Shown: positions 1 to 9,508 of the stretch, in pieces
Layout: each line of letters begins with the position of its first letter
Numbering within the stretch: position 1 is the first letter of the stretch
DNA from: PFJX01 sp964466195
GTDB taxonomy: Bacteria; Pseudomonadota; Gammaproteobacteria; Burkholderiales; Thiobacillaceae
NCBI GenBank assembly: GCA_964466195.1
Contig: CAYXMQ010000013.1
Location: 1 to 64,000, forward strand
DNA length: 64,000 nt
Reading direction: 5' to 3'
Notes under the pieces: generated by a model
Seen by the model: only the letters and a program-made list of their open reading frames with translations
Told to the model about the DNA's origin: nothing
Database searches by the model: none
Made by a program: the position numbers and the translations under genes

Positions 1-3000
1 ATCAACCTGGGCGCCGGCGTGGCCAGCGTCAACAACAACTTCGGCGAAGTGCAGGGCGCCAAGCTGTCGGGCTACGTTTACGAAGACAGCAACAACGACG
101 GCAACCGCACGGGCGAGACGGCGATCGCCGGCGTCACGGTCAAGCTCACGGGCACGGACGACCTGGGCAACCCGGTCAGCGCCACCGCCACCACCAACGC
201 CGCCGGCTACTACGAGTTTGCCGGCCTGCGTCCGGGCGTCTACAGCGTTGCCGAGACGCAACCGGCCGGCTACCTGGACGGCAAGGACACGATTGGCAGC
301 ACCGGCGGCACGCCCGGCAATGACCTGTTGAGCGCCATCCCGCTGGCGGCTGGGCAGCACAGCGCGGAAAACAACTTCGGCGAGCTCAAGCCCGCCAGCA
401 TTGCCGGCTTCGTCTACGGCGACGCCGACGACGACGGCGTCAAGGACGCCGGCGAAGCCGGCATCCCCGGCGCCACGGTCACGCTGAGCGGCACGGACGA
501 CCTGGGCGTCGCAGTCAGCCTGACCACCACCACGGCGGCCGACGGCAGCTACAAATTCGACAACCTGCGCCCGGGCAACTACACGGTCACGGAAACCCAA
601 CCGGCCGGCTGGCTGGACGGCAAGGACACCGCCGGCAGCACGGGCGGCACGGTGACCAACGACCAGATCAGCAGCATCAACCTGGGCGCCGGCGTGGCCA
701 GCGTCAACAACAACTTCGGCGAAGTGCAGGCCTCCAGCATTGGCGACCGTGTGTGGCTGGATGCCAACGCCAACGGCGTGCAGGACAGCGGNNNNNNNNN
801 NNNNNNNNNNNNNNNNNNNNNNNNNNNNNNNNNNNNNNNNNNNNNNNNNNNNNNNNNNNNNNNNNNNNNNNNNNNNNNNNNNNNNNNNNNNCGAAGCGGG
901 TGTGGCCGGCGTCACCGTCAATCTGCTGAACGCGGCCGGTGCGGTGATCGGCACGACCACCACCAACGCCAGCGGCAACTATTTGTTCGGCTCGCTGAAT
1001 CCGGGCGACTACGCGGTCCAGGTCGTCGCACCGAGCGGCTATATGGTGTCGCCGAAGGACGCTGGCGGCAACGACGCCACCGATAGCGACATCGACCCGG
1101 CCACCGGCAAGACCATCGTCACCACGCTCACCGGCGGCGAGAACGACCTCAGCTGGGATGCCGGCCTGTATGTCCCCGCCAAGGCGTCCATCGGCGACAA
1201 AGTCTGGCTGGACTGCGATGCTGACGGCATTCAGGACGTCAACGAGGTCGGCGTTGCCGGTGTCACCGTTAAATTGTTGAGCAGCGCCGGTACGGTATTG
1301 GCTACCACCACGACCGACTATCAGGGCAACTACCTGTTCAACAACCTGGCCCCGAGTGACTACGCCATCCAGGTGGTGGCGCCTGCCGGCTACAGCTTCA
1401 CGGCCAAGGATCGGGGAACGAACGACGCGCTGGATTCCGACGTCGACCCGACCACCGGCAAGACCCTCGTCACCACGTTGTCCTCCGGCGAGAACGACCT
1501 GAGCTGGGATGCGGGACTGACCACTGTCGGCGTCTGCCTGGATCTCGACCTGACCGGCGGCTCAAACAGCGGCAGCAGCTACGGCAACATCCGCACCTAC
1601 TCGATGAACGGCCTGTCCGTGCATGCCAGCGCGTTCAGCCGAGTTGACTCGACCGGCGCCTGGGCGCAAGCCTACTTGGCCAGCTACAGCAGCGGCCTCG
1701 GCGTGACCGACACCAGCGAGGACGGTACCTCGCCCAGCCACGCCATCGACAACGTCGGCGGCCGCGAGAATTACATCCTGCTGGAGTTTGACAAGACCGT
1801 GCTGCTGGACAAAGCCTTCCTGGGCTGGGTTTATGGCGACAGCGATATCCAGGTCTGGATCGGCAACTTCAACAATCCGTACAACAACCACCTGACCTTG
1901 AGTGACGCGGTGCTCACCAGCATGGGCTTCATGGAAGTGAATACCACCACGCTGAGCACGACGCGCTGGGCCGACCTGAACGCGGGGGACTACGCCGGCA
2001 ACACCATCGTCATCGCCGCCGATACCACCGACATCACGCCGGAGGACTACTTCAAGCTGCAGACCCTGTCGCTTTGCACCCCGGCTTGCGGCCTCACCGC
2101 CAGCATTGGCGACAAGGTGTGGCTGGATGCCAATGCCAACGGCGTGCAGGACAGCGGCGAAGCGGGTGTGGCCGGCGTCACCGTCAATCTGCTGAACGCG
2201 GCCGGTGCGGTGTTGAGTTCTACCGCCACCAATAGTGCGGGTGCATACCTGTTCAGCGATCTTGCCCCCGGCGACTACGCCATCCAGGTCGTCGCGCCTA
2301 CCGGCTATGCTTTCACCGGCAAGGATCTGGGCGGCAACGACGCCACCGACAGCGACGTCGATGCCAGCACCGGCAAGACCATCGTCACCAGCCTCACCGG
2401 CGGCGAGAACGATATGTCCTGGGACGCCGGTCTGAAGCTGGTGCCGACCAAGGCGTCCATCGGCGACAAGGTCTGGCATGACCTGGACTACGACGGCATT
2501 CAGGACAGCGGCGAAGCCGGCATCGCCAACGTTACCGTCAAGCTGCTCAACTCGGCCGGTACCGTGGTCGCCAGCACGACCACCAACAGCGTCGGCGAAT
2601 ACCTGTTCAGCAACCTGACCCCGGGCGACTACAAGGTGCAGGTAGTACAGCCTGCCGGCTATTTCTACACCAAGCAGGACCAGGGTACGAGCGATGCCGC
2701 CGATTCCGATGTGAACAGCAGCGGTATCACCGCACTGACCAGTTTGACCTCCGGCGAGAACGACATGAACTGGGACGCCGGCCTGTACAAGAAGGCCAGT
2801 GTGGGCGACAAGGTGTGGGACGACATGAACCACAACAACGTGCAGGATGCCGGCGAGCCAGGCATCGCCAGCATCAAGGTCGCTTTGTATGCCTCATCCG
2901 GCGCCATGGTTGCCAGCACCACTACCGATAGCAATGGCAATTACAAGTTCTCCAACCTGAATCCCGGCGATTACTACCTGGTGTTCGATAAGTCCAACGT

Positions 3001-3901
3001 CATGCACTACAACTATGGCGCTTGGTACAACATGAACACCTGGAAGTGGGCGGTAAAGGACACCGGCAGCAATGACGCCATCGATTCCGACGTCGCCGGC
3101 AACGCGATCTCCACCACCAATGTCACCCAGACCAGCGTATTCAGTCTCGCCTCCGGCGAGAACGACATGACGCGGGACGCCGGCATCACGCCTATCGCCA
3201 TCGATCTCAACGGCGACGGCATCCATACCGTGTCACGCGCCAATTCCGCCGGCATGTTCGACTTGCTCGGTTCCGGCACGGCGATCAACTCGGGCTGGCT
3301 GTCCGGCGATGACGGCTTCCTGGCGGTGGACAGCAACGGCAACGGCAAGATCGACAATATCGCCGAACTGTTCGGCGGCCTCGGCAAGGGCGACGGCTTC
3401 GCCAAGCTGGCCAGCTTCGATAGCAACGCTGATGGCCTGGTGAATGCCGATGATGCCGACTTCGCCAGCCTGAAAATCTGGCAGGATGCCAATGGCAACC
3501 ACCAGACCGATGCCGGTGAATTGCTGGGCCTGGCCGAGGCCGGCGTGGCCAGCCTGAAGGTGGCTTACACGGAAGTGCCGTTCGTCGATGCCAACGGCAA
3601 CCTGCACCTGGAGCGCAGCAGCGTCACGCTGGCCGATGGCAGCAGCGTCGACATGACCGACGTTTACTTCAATGTGGCCGCGGAAGATGCCGCCGCTGCC
3701 GGCGTCGACGTGGCCAGCCTGGGCCAGTTGCTGGGCGACGACAGCGGCCTGGACGGCCTGTTGGCTGGCCTGGGTGGCGATACCGCGACGGCAATCGGCG
3801 CAGCAGCAGCCAATGCCGACCTGTTCGACACGGCCGGGCTCGATGCCATGAAGCAGATGGCTGCGTTGTACGAGGAGCAGGCCGCGGCGCACTGCGCCTG
3901 A
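1..3901 (+). CDS. Giant SdrD B-like repeat surface protein, probable type I secretion substrate (5'-partial, contains assembly gap)
   Basis: The gene is open from the first base of the window, so its N-terminus lies outside. Reading is in frame 1 up to the N block at 792-891 and in frame 2 after it. Deleting the 100 Ns joins GG|C into GGC-GAA-GCG and restores one frame, so the apparent frame change is a gap artefact. Two longer repeats of about 110 residues start near 59 and 394. Five IGDKVW-type SdrD B-like repeats start near 735, 1187, 2101, 2455 and 2806. A non-repeat domain (about 1520-2090) interrupts the series. The C-terminal 230 residues carry acidic loops (DLNGDG, DSNGNGKID, DSNADG) resembling calcium-binding loops. 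No LPxTG, PEP-CTERM or RTX nonapeptide array is visible. The secretion genes directly downstream suggest an exported adhesin or surface protein; that role is inferred. Confidence 0.85.
59..3190 (+). repeat. Tandem SdrD B-like protein repeats
   Basis: Repeat units of roughly 330-360 bases encode seven visible copies of an Ig-like SdrD B domain, recognisable by Y/VWxDxNxDGxxDxGE, the central GxYxFxxLxPGxY and the end GENDxxWDAG or NNFGE. Some copies are nearly identical in DNA: bases 1-54 recur at about 676-729, and 892-945 recurs at about 2159-2212. Such identity explains the gap in the assembly and allows copy number to change by recombination. Confidence 0.85.
792..891. other. Assembly gap of 100 Ns inside a repeat
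   Basis: The run is exactly 100 Ns, the usual placeholder for a gap of unknown size. Left flank CAGGACAGCGG and right flank CGAAGCGGG occur joined without interruption at about 2150-2166 in a later repeat of the same gene. The true missing sequence is therefore probably zero or a whole number of repeat units, and its length should be a multiple of three. Confidence 0.95.
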
Positions 3902-3945
3902 ACCTGAAGCTGCGCGTGCATCACCGGCGTGCGCGGCGGTAGCGG

Positions 3946-3970
3946 AAGGGGGCGGAAACGCCCCCTTTTT
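3946..3970 (+). terminator. Rho-independent terminator after the repeat protein
   Basis: A 9-bp perfect stem AAGGGGGCG / CGCCCCCTT with a GAAA tetraloop is followed by a T run. It lies 45 bases after the stop codon at 3901, so the repeat protein and the secretion operon downstream are probably separate transcripts. Confidence 0.85.
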
Positions 3971-4055
3971 GCTGGGTTTGCTGCCGGCCGTTCAAGTTGC
4001 GGCCTGAATGGCCGTTATCGCGCCATGTCTTGCGCTTCCCATCCCGCATCATCGT

Positions 4056-4084
4056 AGGATGCGGTTCGCGCTCCACCGCATCCT
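4056..4084. repeat. REP-like palindrome (AGGATGCGG hairpin)
   Basis: AGGATGCGG (4056-4064) and CCGCATCCT (4076-4084) form a 9-bp stem with an 11-base loop, just upstream of the ABC transporter gene. GTAGGATGCGG...CCGCATCC hairpins of this form are dispersed in many proteobacterial genomes, so this is probably an interspersed palindromic repeat. A role in the transporter mRNA leader is also possible. There is no T tract, so it does not look like a terminator. Confidence 0.5.
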
Positions 4085-4105
4085 GCTTACCCGATCTTAC
4101 CGACG

Positions 4106-6262
4106 ATGTCCGACCCGATTCCCCGCATGGACGCAGACCAACCCTTTCAACTCACCGATGCCGTGCTCGACCGCCTGCTGTTTCTGGCGCGTTATCACGG
4201 CCGCGCCGTGGAGGCCGGGCAACTGATCGGCGGCGTGCCCTTGCCGGAAGGCCGCATCACCGCGGCGGAACTGGCCGAATGCGCCGGCAATGCCGGCTTG
4301 GCGGTGACGCCCAGCCAGGTGCAACCGGAGCGCGTCAAGGCCTCGATGTTGCCTGCGCTGGTGATGGATGCCGACGGCGAGGCCATCGTGGTGCTGCATC
4401 GCGATGGATCACGCGTGGAATGCGCATTGCCGGGTGTCGAGGGGAGCCATTGGATAGAGCTTGATCGAATGCTGAGGGACCATCCGGGGCAATGGTATTT
4501 CGTGCGCCCGGTGTTCCATTTCGATGCGCGCAGCCTGCTCTATCACCTGCCGCAGCCGCGCCGCTGGTTCTGGGACGTGTTCAAAGCGAATCGCGGCATC
4601 TATCTGTGGGCGCTGGTCGGCACCGTGGTGATCAACCTGCTGGCCATCGTCATCCCGTTCTACACGATGGCGGTGTATGACCGCGTCGTGCCCAACAACG
4701 CGCTCGACAGCCTCTGGGTGCTGACCACGGCGGCGGTGGCGGTGACCGTGTTCGACATGTTGATCAAACTGCTGCGCGGTTATCTGCTGGAGTCGGCGGC
4801 GCGCAAGGCGGATGTCGCGTTGTCGGCGAATATCTTCACGCACAGCCTGCGCATGCGCGCCGGAAGCCGGCCGGCTTCCGGCGGGGTGCTGGCGAACGTG
4901 GTGAAGGATTTCGAGACGGTGCGCGATTTCTTCACTTCGACCACGCTGACATTGCTGGGTGATCTGCCGTTCATGCTGTTCTTCCTGGCGATCATTGCTC
5001 TGGTCGGCGGCTGGCTGGTGCTGGTGCCGCTCGCCGTCATCCCGTTGATGCTGGCCGCCACCTTGCTGTTGCGGCGGCCGCTGGCGACGGTGCTGAATGA
5101 AAACATGAAGGAAAGCGCACAACGCACCGCGCATCTGTTCGAGGTGATGAACGGCCTCGACAGCGTCAAAGGGCTGGGTGCGGAAGCCTGGGCGCGTAGG
5201 CGCTGGGAAACGCTGACCGTGCAGATTGCGGAAAACGGCCTGCGCATGCGCGAAATCATGTCATTCAGCTCCAATCTTTCCGCCACATTGACCGGCCTCA
5301 ACATGGTGCTGCTGGTGATGTTCGGGGCGATGCTGGTGGCAACGCAGGAATTGACTGTCGGCCAACTCATCGCGGTGACCATGCTGTCGTCGCGCGCCAT
5401 CGGACCGGCCGCTCAGATTGCCAGTTTGATCATTCGCTGGGAGCAGACCAAGCTGGCCTTGCATGCGCTCGATCAGGTGATGGCTGCGCCCACCGATGAT
5501 CAGGCCGGCAGTGTGCATGTCCCGGCGCTACAAGGCGCGGTGGAATTGCGGGACGTGCAGTTCGGCTATCCCAAGTCACAGCCTTTGCTCAAAGGCATCA
5601 ACTTGAAGATCGCTCCGGGAGAGAAAGTCGGCTTCATTGGCCGCATCGGTTCCGGAAAAAGCACGTTGCTACGCCTGTTGCTCAATATCTATTCGCCGGA
5701 TCAGGGCGCGGTGCTGATCGACCGGGTGGCGGTGAACCAGATCGACCCGCTCAGCCTGCGTCGCCAGATCGGTTTTGTGCCGCAGGACGTAGTCTTGTTC
5801 CATGGCAGCATGCGGGAGAACATTCTGCTCGGAGCGGCCAATGTCAGCGACGCCGACCTGTTGCGCGCGGTGCGTCTGGCCTGTCTGGAAGAGACCCTGG
5901 TGCAATTGCCGGAAGGGCTCGGCAGCGAGGTCGGCGAGCGTGGCGAACGGCTTTCGGGCGGTCAGCGCCAGGCCGTCGCCATCGCGCGCGCGCTGGTCCA
6001 TCGGCCGCGTCTGCTGCTGATGGACGAGCCCAGCAGCATGATGGACCCGGCCACCGAACATCAACTCATTGGGCATCTGCGCGAATTGAAAGACACCACC
6101 CTGCTGCTGATCACGCATCGCACCGCCATGCTGCCGCTCGTCGACCGGCTGGTGGTGCTGGATCAGGGCCGCGTCGTGCTGGACGGGCCGCGCGACGACG
6201 TGCTGCGGCGATTGCAGCAGGCGTCGGCCAGCGCCCCTGCGGTACAAGGAGCCTCCGCATGA
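4106..6262 (+). CDS. Type I secretion ABC transporter/ATPase (LapB/RtxB type)
   Basis: This 718-residue protein would power export of an unfolded substrate through the inner membrane. An N-terminal peptidase-C39-like domain (about 12-110) lacks an evident catalytic Cys motif, as in C39-like domains that bind substrate without cleaving a leader. The membrane domain follows (about 160-440, first helix near GIYLWALVGTVVINLLAIV). The nucleotide-binding domain has Walker A GRIGSGKST (about 512), signature LSGGQRQ (about 615) and Walker B LLLMDEP (about 636). It overlaps the HlyD-type gene by 4 bases. The neighbouring repeat protein is the obvious substrate (inference). No strong Shine-Dalgarno is seen at the ATG; a downstream in-frame ATG (residue 8) is the alternative. 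Confidence 0.93.
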   Translation: MSDPIPRMDADQPFQLTDAVLDRLLFLARYHGRAVEAGQLIGGVPLPEGRITAAELAECAGNAGLAVTPSQVQPERVKASMLPALVMDADGEAIVVLHRDGSRVECALPGVEGSHWIELDRMLRDHPGQWYFVRPVFHFDARSLLYHLPQPRRWFWDVFKANRGIYLWALVGTVVINLLAIVIPFYTMAVYDRVVPNNALDSLWVLTTAAVAVTVFDMLIKLLRGYLLESAARKADVALSANIFTHSLRMRAGSRPASGGVLANVVKDFETVRDFFTSTTLTLLGDLPFMLFFLAIIALVGGWLVLVPLAVIPLMLAATLLLRRPLATVLNENMKESAQRTAHLFEVMNGLDSVKGLGAEAWARRRWETLTVQIAENGLRMREIMSFSSNLSATLTGLNMVLLVMFGAMLVATQELTVGQLIAVTMLSSRAIGPAAQIASLIIRWEQTKLALHALDQVMAAPTDDQAGSVHVPALQGAVELRDVQFGYPKSQPLLKGINLKIAPGEKVGFIGRIGSGKSTLLRLLLNIYSPDQGAVLIDRVAVNQIDPLSLRRQIGFVPQDVVLFHGSMRENILLGAANVSDADLLRAVRLACLEETLVQLPEGLGSEVGERGERLSGGQRQAVAIARALVHRPRLLLMDEPSSMMDPATEHQLIGHLRELKDTTLLLITHRTAMLPLVDRLVVLDQGRVVLDGPRDDVLRRLQQASASAPAVQGASA

Positions 6263-7578
6263 GCGGGTCGACGAACGCCTCATTCAGTGCTCACCCGGAT
6301 CTGGATCGCGGTCCGCGCCGTGCGGTACATCTGTTGCTAGCTTCCCTGATCGGTTTCCTGCTCATCACGTTGCTCTGGATGTATTTCGCCAAGCTGGATA
6401 TCTCCGTGCAGGCCATCGGCAAGGTGGTGCCCAGCCGCCACGTGCAAACCATTCAGAGTCTGGAAGGCGGCATTCTGCGGGCCATCGCGGTCAAGGAAGG
6501 CCAGTTGGTCAAACGTGGCGATTTGCTGGGCTACGTCGAAAACCTGCAATTCAACGCCGAGTTGGGCGAAGGGCAACAGAATCAGCAGGCTTATGCCAGC
6601 GCCATTGCGCGGCTGAATGCCGAATTGCACGGCGGCGCACCGGTATTCGGCGCGCAGTTGCGCCAGCAAGCCCCGGGCCTGGTGGCCGAACAGCGCCAGT
6701 TATGGCAATCGCGCCAGAGCGAACTGCGTACCGCGCTCGATGTGGTGCGCCAGCAGATCAAGCAGCGCCAGGAGGAGTTGAGCGAGGCGCGTGCGCGCGT
6801 CAAGTCGCTGACGCAGGTGCTTGAGCCCGCGCGCGAGACGATGAGCATCGAGGAAAAACTGCTCGCGCAAGGCGCCGGCGCGCGCGCCGATTATCTCCGC
6901 GCTCGGCAGGAAGTCAGCCGCCTGGAAGGCGAGCTCGAATCGGCTCGCATCAACGTGCCGCGCATGCAGGCCGGGCTGGATGAAGCCCATTCGCGGCTGG
7001 CCGAACTGCAGGCGCGGCATCGCGCCGAAGGCAGCCGCGAGCGGACCGAACTGGAAGCCAAGGCAGGGGTCGTGAAGGAACAGATCACCGCACAGGCGGA
7101 TCGAGTCAAGCGGCGCGAACTGCGCTCGCCGATGGATGGCATCGTCAACCGTCTGATCCTCCGCACCGAAGGCGCCATTGCCAAACCGGGCGAAACCATC
7201 ATGGAGCTGGTGCCGGTGCAGGACAGCTTGCTGATCGCCGCCCGCGTGAAGCCCGCCGATATCGCCTTCATCCGACCCGGGCATAAGGCCGTGGTGCGGA
7301 TATCGGCCTACGATTCATCGATCTTCGGCAGTCTGGAGGGCAAGGTGGTGCGGGTTGGCGCCGACGTGATCGTGGATGAGAAAGACCCGCGAAATGAACC
7401 CTATTTCGAGGTGTATCTGGAAACTCAACGCAACTATCTCGGCAAGCCGGAAGAACGACTGACGATTTCGCCGGGCATGACTGCCGATGCGAGCATCCAG
7501 ACCGGTAAACGCACGTTGATGGAATACCTGCTCAAGCCGGTAGTGAAAACGCTGGACAAATCCTTGCGTGAACGATGA
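6259..7578 (+). CDS. HlyD-family type I secretion periplasmic adaptor
   Basis: This is a 439-residue membrane fusion protein that bridges the ABC transporter and the outer membrane channel. It has a short cytoplasmic N-terminus, one membrane helix (about 25-48), a lipoyl-like half motif (QSLEGGILRAIAVKEGQLVKRGD), a long coiled coil rich in Gln, Glu and Arg (about 100-300), the second half motif (LRSPMDGIVNRL) and a beta-barrel C-terminus. The start ATGA overlaps the stop of the ABC gene and the stop overlaps the TolC-type start, indicating translational coupling of the three secretion genes. Confidence 0.93.
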   Translation: MSGSTNASFSAHPDLDRGPRRAVHLLLASLIGFLLITLLWMYFAKLDISVQAIGKVVPSRHVQTIQSLEGGILRAIAVKEGQLVKRGDLLGYVENLQFNAELGEGQQNQQAYASAIARLNAELHGGAPVFGAQLRQQAPGLVAEQRQLWQSRQSELRTALDVVRQQIKQRQEELSEARARVKSLTQVLEPARETMSIEEKLLAQGAGARADYLRARQEVSRLEGELESARINVPRMQAGLDEAHSRLAELQARHRAEGSRERTELEAKAGVVKEQITAQADRVKRRELRSPMDGIVNRLILRTEGAIAKPGETIMELVPVQDSLLIAARVKPADIAFIRPGHKAVVRISAYDSSIFGSLEGKVVRVGADVIVDEKDPRNEPYFEVYLETQRNYLGKPEERLTISPGMTADASIQTGKRTLMEYLLKPVVKTLDKSLRER

Positions 7579-8894
7579 TGCCGCGTAGCGATTCAACCTT
7601 CCCGCTCAGCTTGTGCGGCCCTGCGCTTCTGTTGTGGGCGAGCTTGTTGCTGTCGGCTGCGGTCGCAGCGGAGACATTGCCGCAGGCCATACGCCAAACG
7701 CTGGCCCAGCATCCTGACATCCGTTCTGGCGAGGCGTTGCTGAATGTGACGGCGGAGCGGCTGCAACAGGCCAGATCGAACTACTACCCCACGCTTGGCC
7801 TGGATGGCGCCGCGTCGGATGCCAAAGACCGCGATGCCGGCTTGCCGGAAGACCGCACGACCCGCCGCGCCGATGTTTTCCTGCGCTGGAACCTGTTCCG
7901 CGGCCTCGGCGATCGTCAGGGCGAGCGCACGGCCGAGTTCGACCAGTCCGCCGCCGATGCCGATTTGGAGGCCGCGCGCGAGCAGGTGGCTTTGCAGGTG
8001 GTCCAGACTTATCTGGAAGTGTTGCGGCTGCGCCGGTTGTTGGCGTTGAGCGACGAATTCATCGGCGAACAGCAAAAGCTGGGCGACGATGTGCGCAAGC
8101 GCGTTCACGCCGGTCGCCTGGCGCTCGCGGATCATGAACAGATGCGCGCCAGCCTGATTCAGGCCAAGCTGCAGCAGACGCAATGGCGCGGCTCGTTACG
8201 GGGCGCAGAAGCGCGCTACCGCCTGCTGGTCGGTGTCGCGCCGGGCGAACTCAGCGAGCCGGTGATGGACGATGTCGCCGCCAGCCTGGAGCTGGATGAA
8301 TTGATGCAACAAGCGCTCGCCGGCAACCGGCGCGTACACGGTGCGTTACAGCGGGCGGCGGCGCGCGGCGAAGAAGTCGGCATCGCGTCGGCAGCGCTGT
8401 ATCCCAGTTTCGATCTGGAACTGCGCAAGCGTTTGTACTCGGAAATCGTCCCGACCCCGCAAACGGAGACGCGGCATTCGGCGCAAATCTCATTCAACTA
8501 CCAGATGCCCCTGGGCGGTTCCAGCTTCAGCCGCCAGCGCGAAGCGGTGCAGCGCAAGCTGGCGGCGCTGGCGGCGGCGGATACTGAACTGCTGCAGGCG
8601 CGCAGTGAAATCGCGCAGGGCTGGTCAACCTGGCGAGAGGCGCGCGATATGGCGCCGCAACTGGCCGAACGGGTTGAGGCCAGCGACAAGGTGGTGAAAG
8701 CCTATGACCTTCAGTTCGAGGCGGCGCGGCGTTCGATCAATGACCTCCTCGCAGTGCGCAGTGAGCGCTACCGGGCGCGTGTCGATCTGTTGGAAAACCG
8801 CATGGGGCAGCTTGCCAGCAGCGCCCAGATGCTGGCTCTGCTGGGGCGGCTGCGCGAAAGCGTGCTGAGTGCAGCCGCCCGGAGCGGCGGCTGA
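7575..8894 (+). CDS. TolC-family outer membrane secretion channel
   Basis: This 439-residue protein has a signal peptide (hydrophobic core ALLLWASLLLSAAVAA, likely cleavage near AVAAET) followed by two outer-membrane-efflux repeats rich in Ala, Gln, Arg and Glu, with helical stretches such as EAREQVALQVVQTYLEVLR. It would form the trimeric outer membrane channel of the type I system. It overlaps the adaptor by 4 bases and is the last gene of the operon. The next gene is convergent, with 14 bases between the stops. Confidence 0.92.
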   Translation: MMPRSDSTFPLSLCGPALLLWASLLLSAAVAAETLPQAIRQTLAQHPDIRSGEALLNVTAERLQQARSNYYPTLGLDGAASDAKDRDAGLPEDRTTRRADVFLRWNLFRGLGDRQGERTAEFDQSAADADLEAAREQVALQVVQTYLEVLRLRRLLALSDEFIGEQQKLGDDVRKRVHAGRLALADHEQMRASLIQAKLQQTQWRGSLRGAEARYRLLVGVAPGELSEPVMDDVAASLELDELMQQALAGNRRVHGALQRAAARGEEVGIASAALYPSFDLELRKRLYSEIVPTPQTETRHSAQISFNYQMPLGGSSFSRQREAVQRKLAALAAADTELLQARSEIAQGWSTWREARDMAPQLAERVEASDKVVKAYDLQFEAARRSINDLLAVRSERYRARVDLLENRMGQLASSAQMLALLGRLRESVLSAAARSGG

Positions 8895-8908
8895 TCAGCC
8901 GTCAGCGA

Positions 8909-9316
8909 TTACTTGCAGTTCAACGCACCCCGCATCTGCTTCATGCGTTCCGCTTGAATGCCGCTGGCCAGGGCTTTGGCATCGGCAACCTTGCCGGCGA
9001 ACATGGCGGGAATGATCTCGTTGTTGCGTGTTGCTTTGAAAACCTCCCAAACCGGCTTGAAGGCGGCGGCCTGGGCTTCATTGCCAACGTTGTAGCTCTT
9101 CTGCATCGCGTTCACCACGGCATCGACTTTGTCGCTGGCGGCATAGATTTTGGCCTTGAGGTCGGGATACGCAGCCTGGTCGGCCGAGCCGATCATGGCG
9201 ACCAGGTGGCCGCGTGCTTCCATCAAGGCGGCGCAGGCGTCGTCGGCGGGAGCGGCATGGGCTGAACCGATGGAGAGCAGCAGGCTGGCGAGGATTCCGG
9301 TAGATAGTTTGTACAT
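8909..9316 (-). CDS. Small exported helical protein, function unknown
   Basis: The 135-residue product begins MYKLSTGILASLLLSIGSAHA, a clear Sec signal peptide, which fixes this start although the frame stays open to 9478. The mature part is Ala- and Lys-rich and predicted mostly helical, with one Cys near each end (DACAALMEA and the terminal LNCK). The four-helix look recalls cytochrome c-prime or cytochrome b562 folds, but no CXXCH haem motif is present. An FNR-like palindrome lies about 120 bases upstream. The gene is convergent with the TolC-type gene. The function is not known. Confidence 0.75.
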   Translation of the reverse strand: MYKLSTGILASLLLSIGSAHAAPADDACAALMEARGHLVAMIGSADQAAYPDLKAKIYAASDKVDAVVNAMQKSYNVGNEAQAAAFKPVWEVFKATRNNEIIPAMFAGKVADAKALASGIQAERMKQMRGALNCK

Positions 9317-9433
9317 GGCGAGGTCCGATTCGAGGAGTGGGAGGGGCGCCTCGTCCTTGAATGCCGATAGCGGCGTGCGCTGGTTTTGTCGGGGAGGCGG
9401 TGCCATGGTTTGGCAAGACGCCTGCGGGCGTCG

Positions 9434-9447
9434 TTGACATGAGTCAA
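9434..9447 (-). promoter_or_regulatory. FNR/DNR-type operator candidate
   Basis: TTGACATGAGTCAA is a perfect dyad (TTGAC-N4-GTCAA) close to the FNR consensus TTGAT-N4-ATCAA and of the TTGAC form bound by some FNR/DNR-family regulators. It lies 118 bases before the start of the exported helical protein gene and downstream of fmt. If the regulator acts at the usual -41.5, transcription would start near 9399. No clear -10 hexamer is seen there. Confidence 0.4.
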
Positions 9448-9508
9448 AAGTAGGAACGCCTCTCGGCCGTTGCTGCATTCACGCCACGGCGCCGGCGTTA
9501 CGAAAGCG

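Noticed and set aside
1562..2833. Antisense open frame of 423 codons in the repeat gene
   Set aside because: The repetitive GC-rich coding strand creates a repetitive antisense frame (VADGRLG, HIVLAAGEAG); no start signals or family features.
8909..9316. Cytochrome c-prime identity for the small exported protein
   Set aside because: The overall helical look fits, but there is no CXXCH haem-attachment motif.
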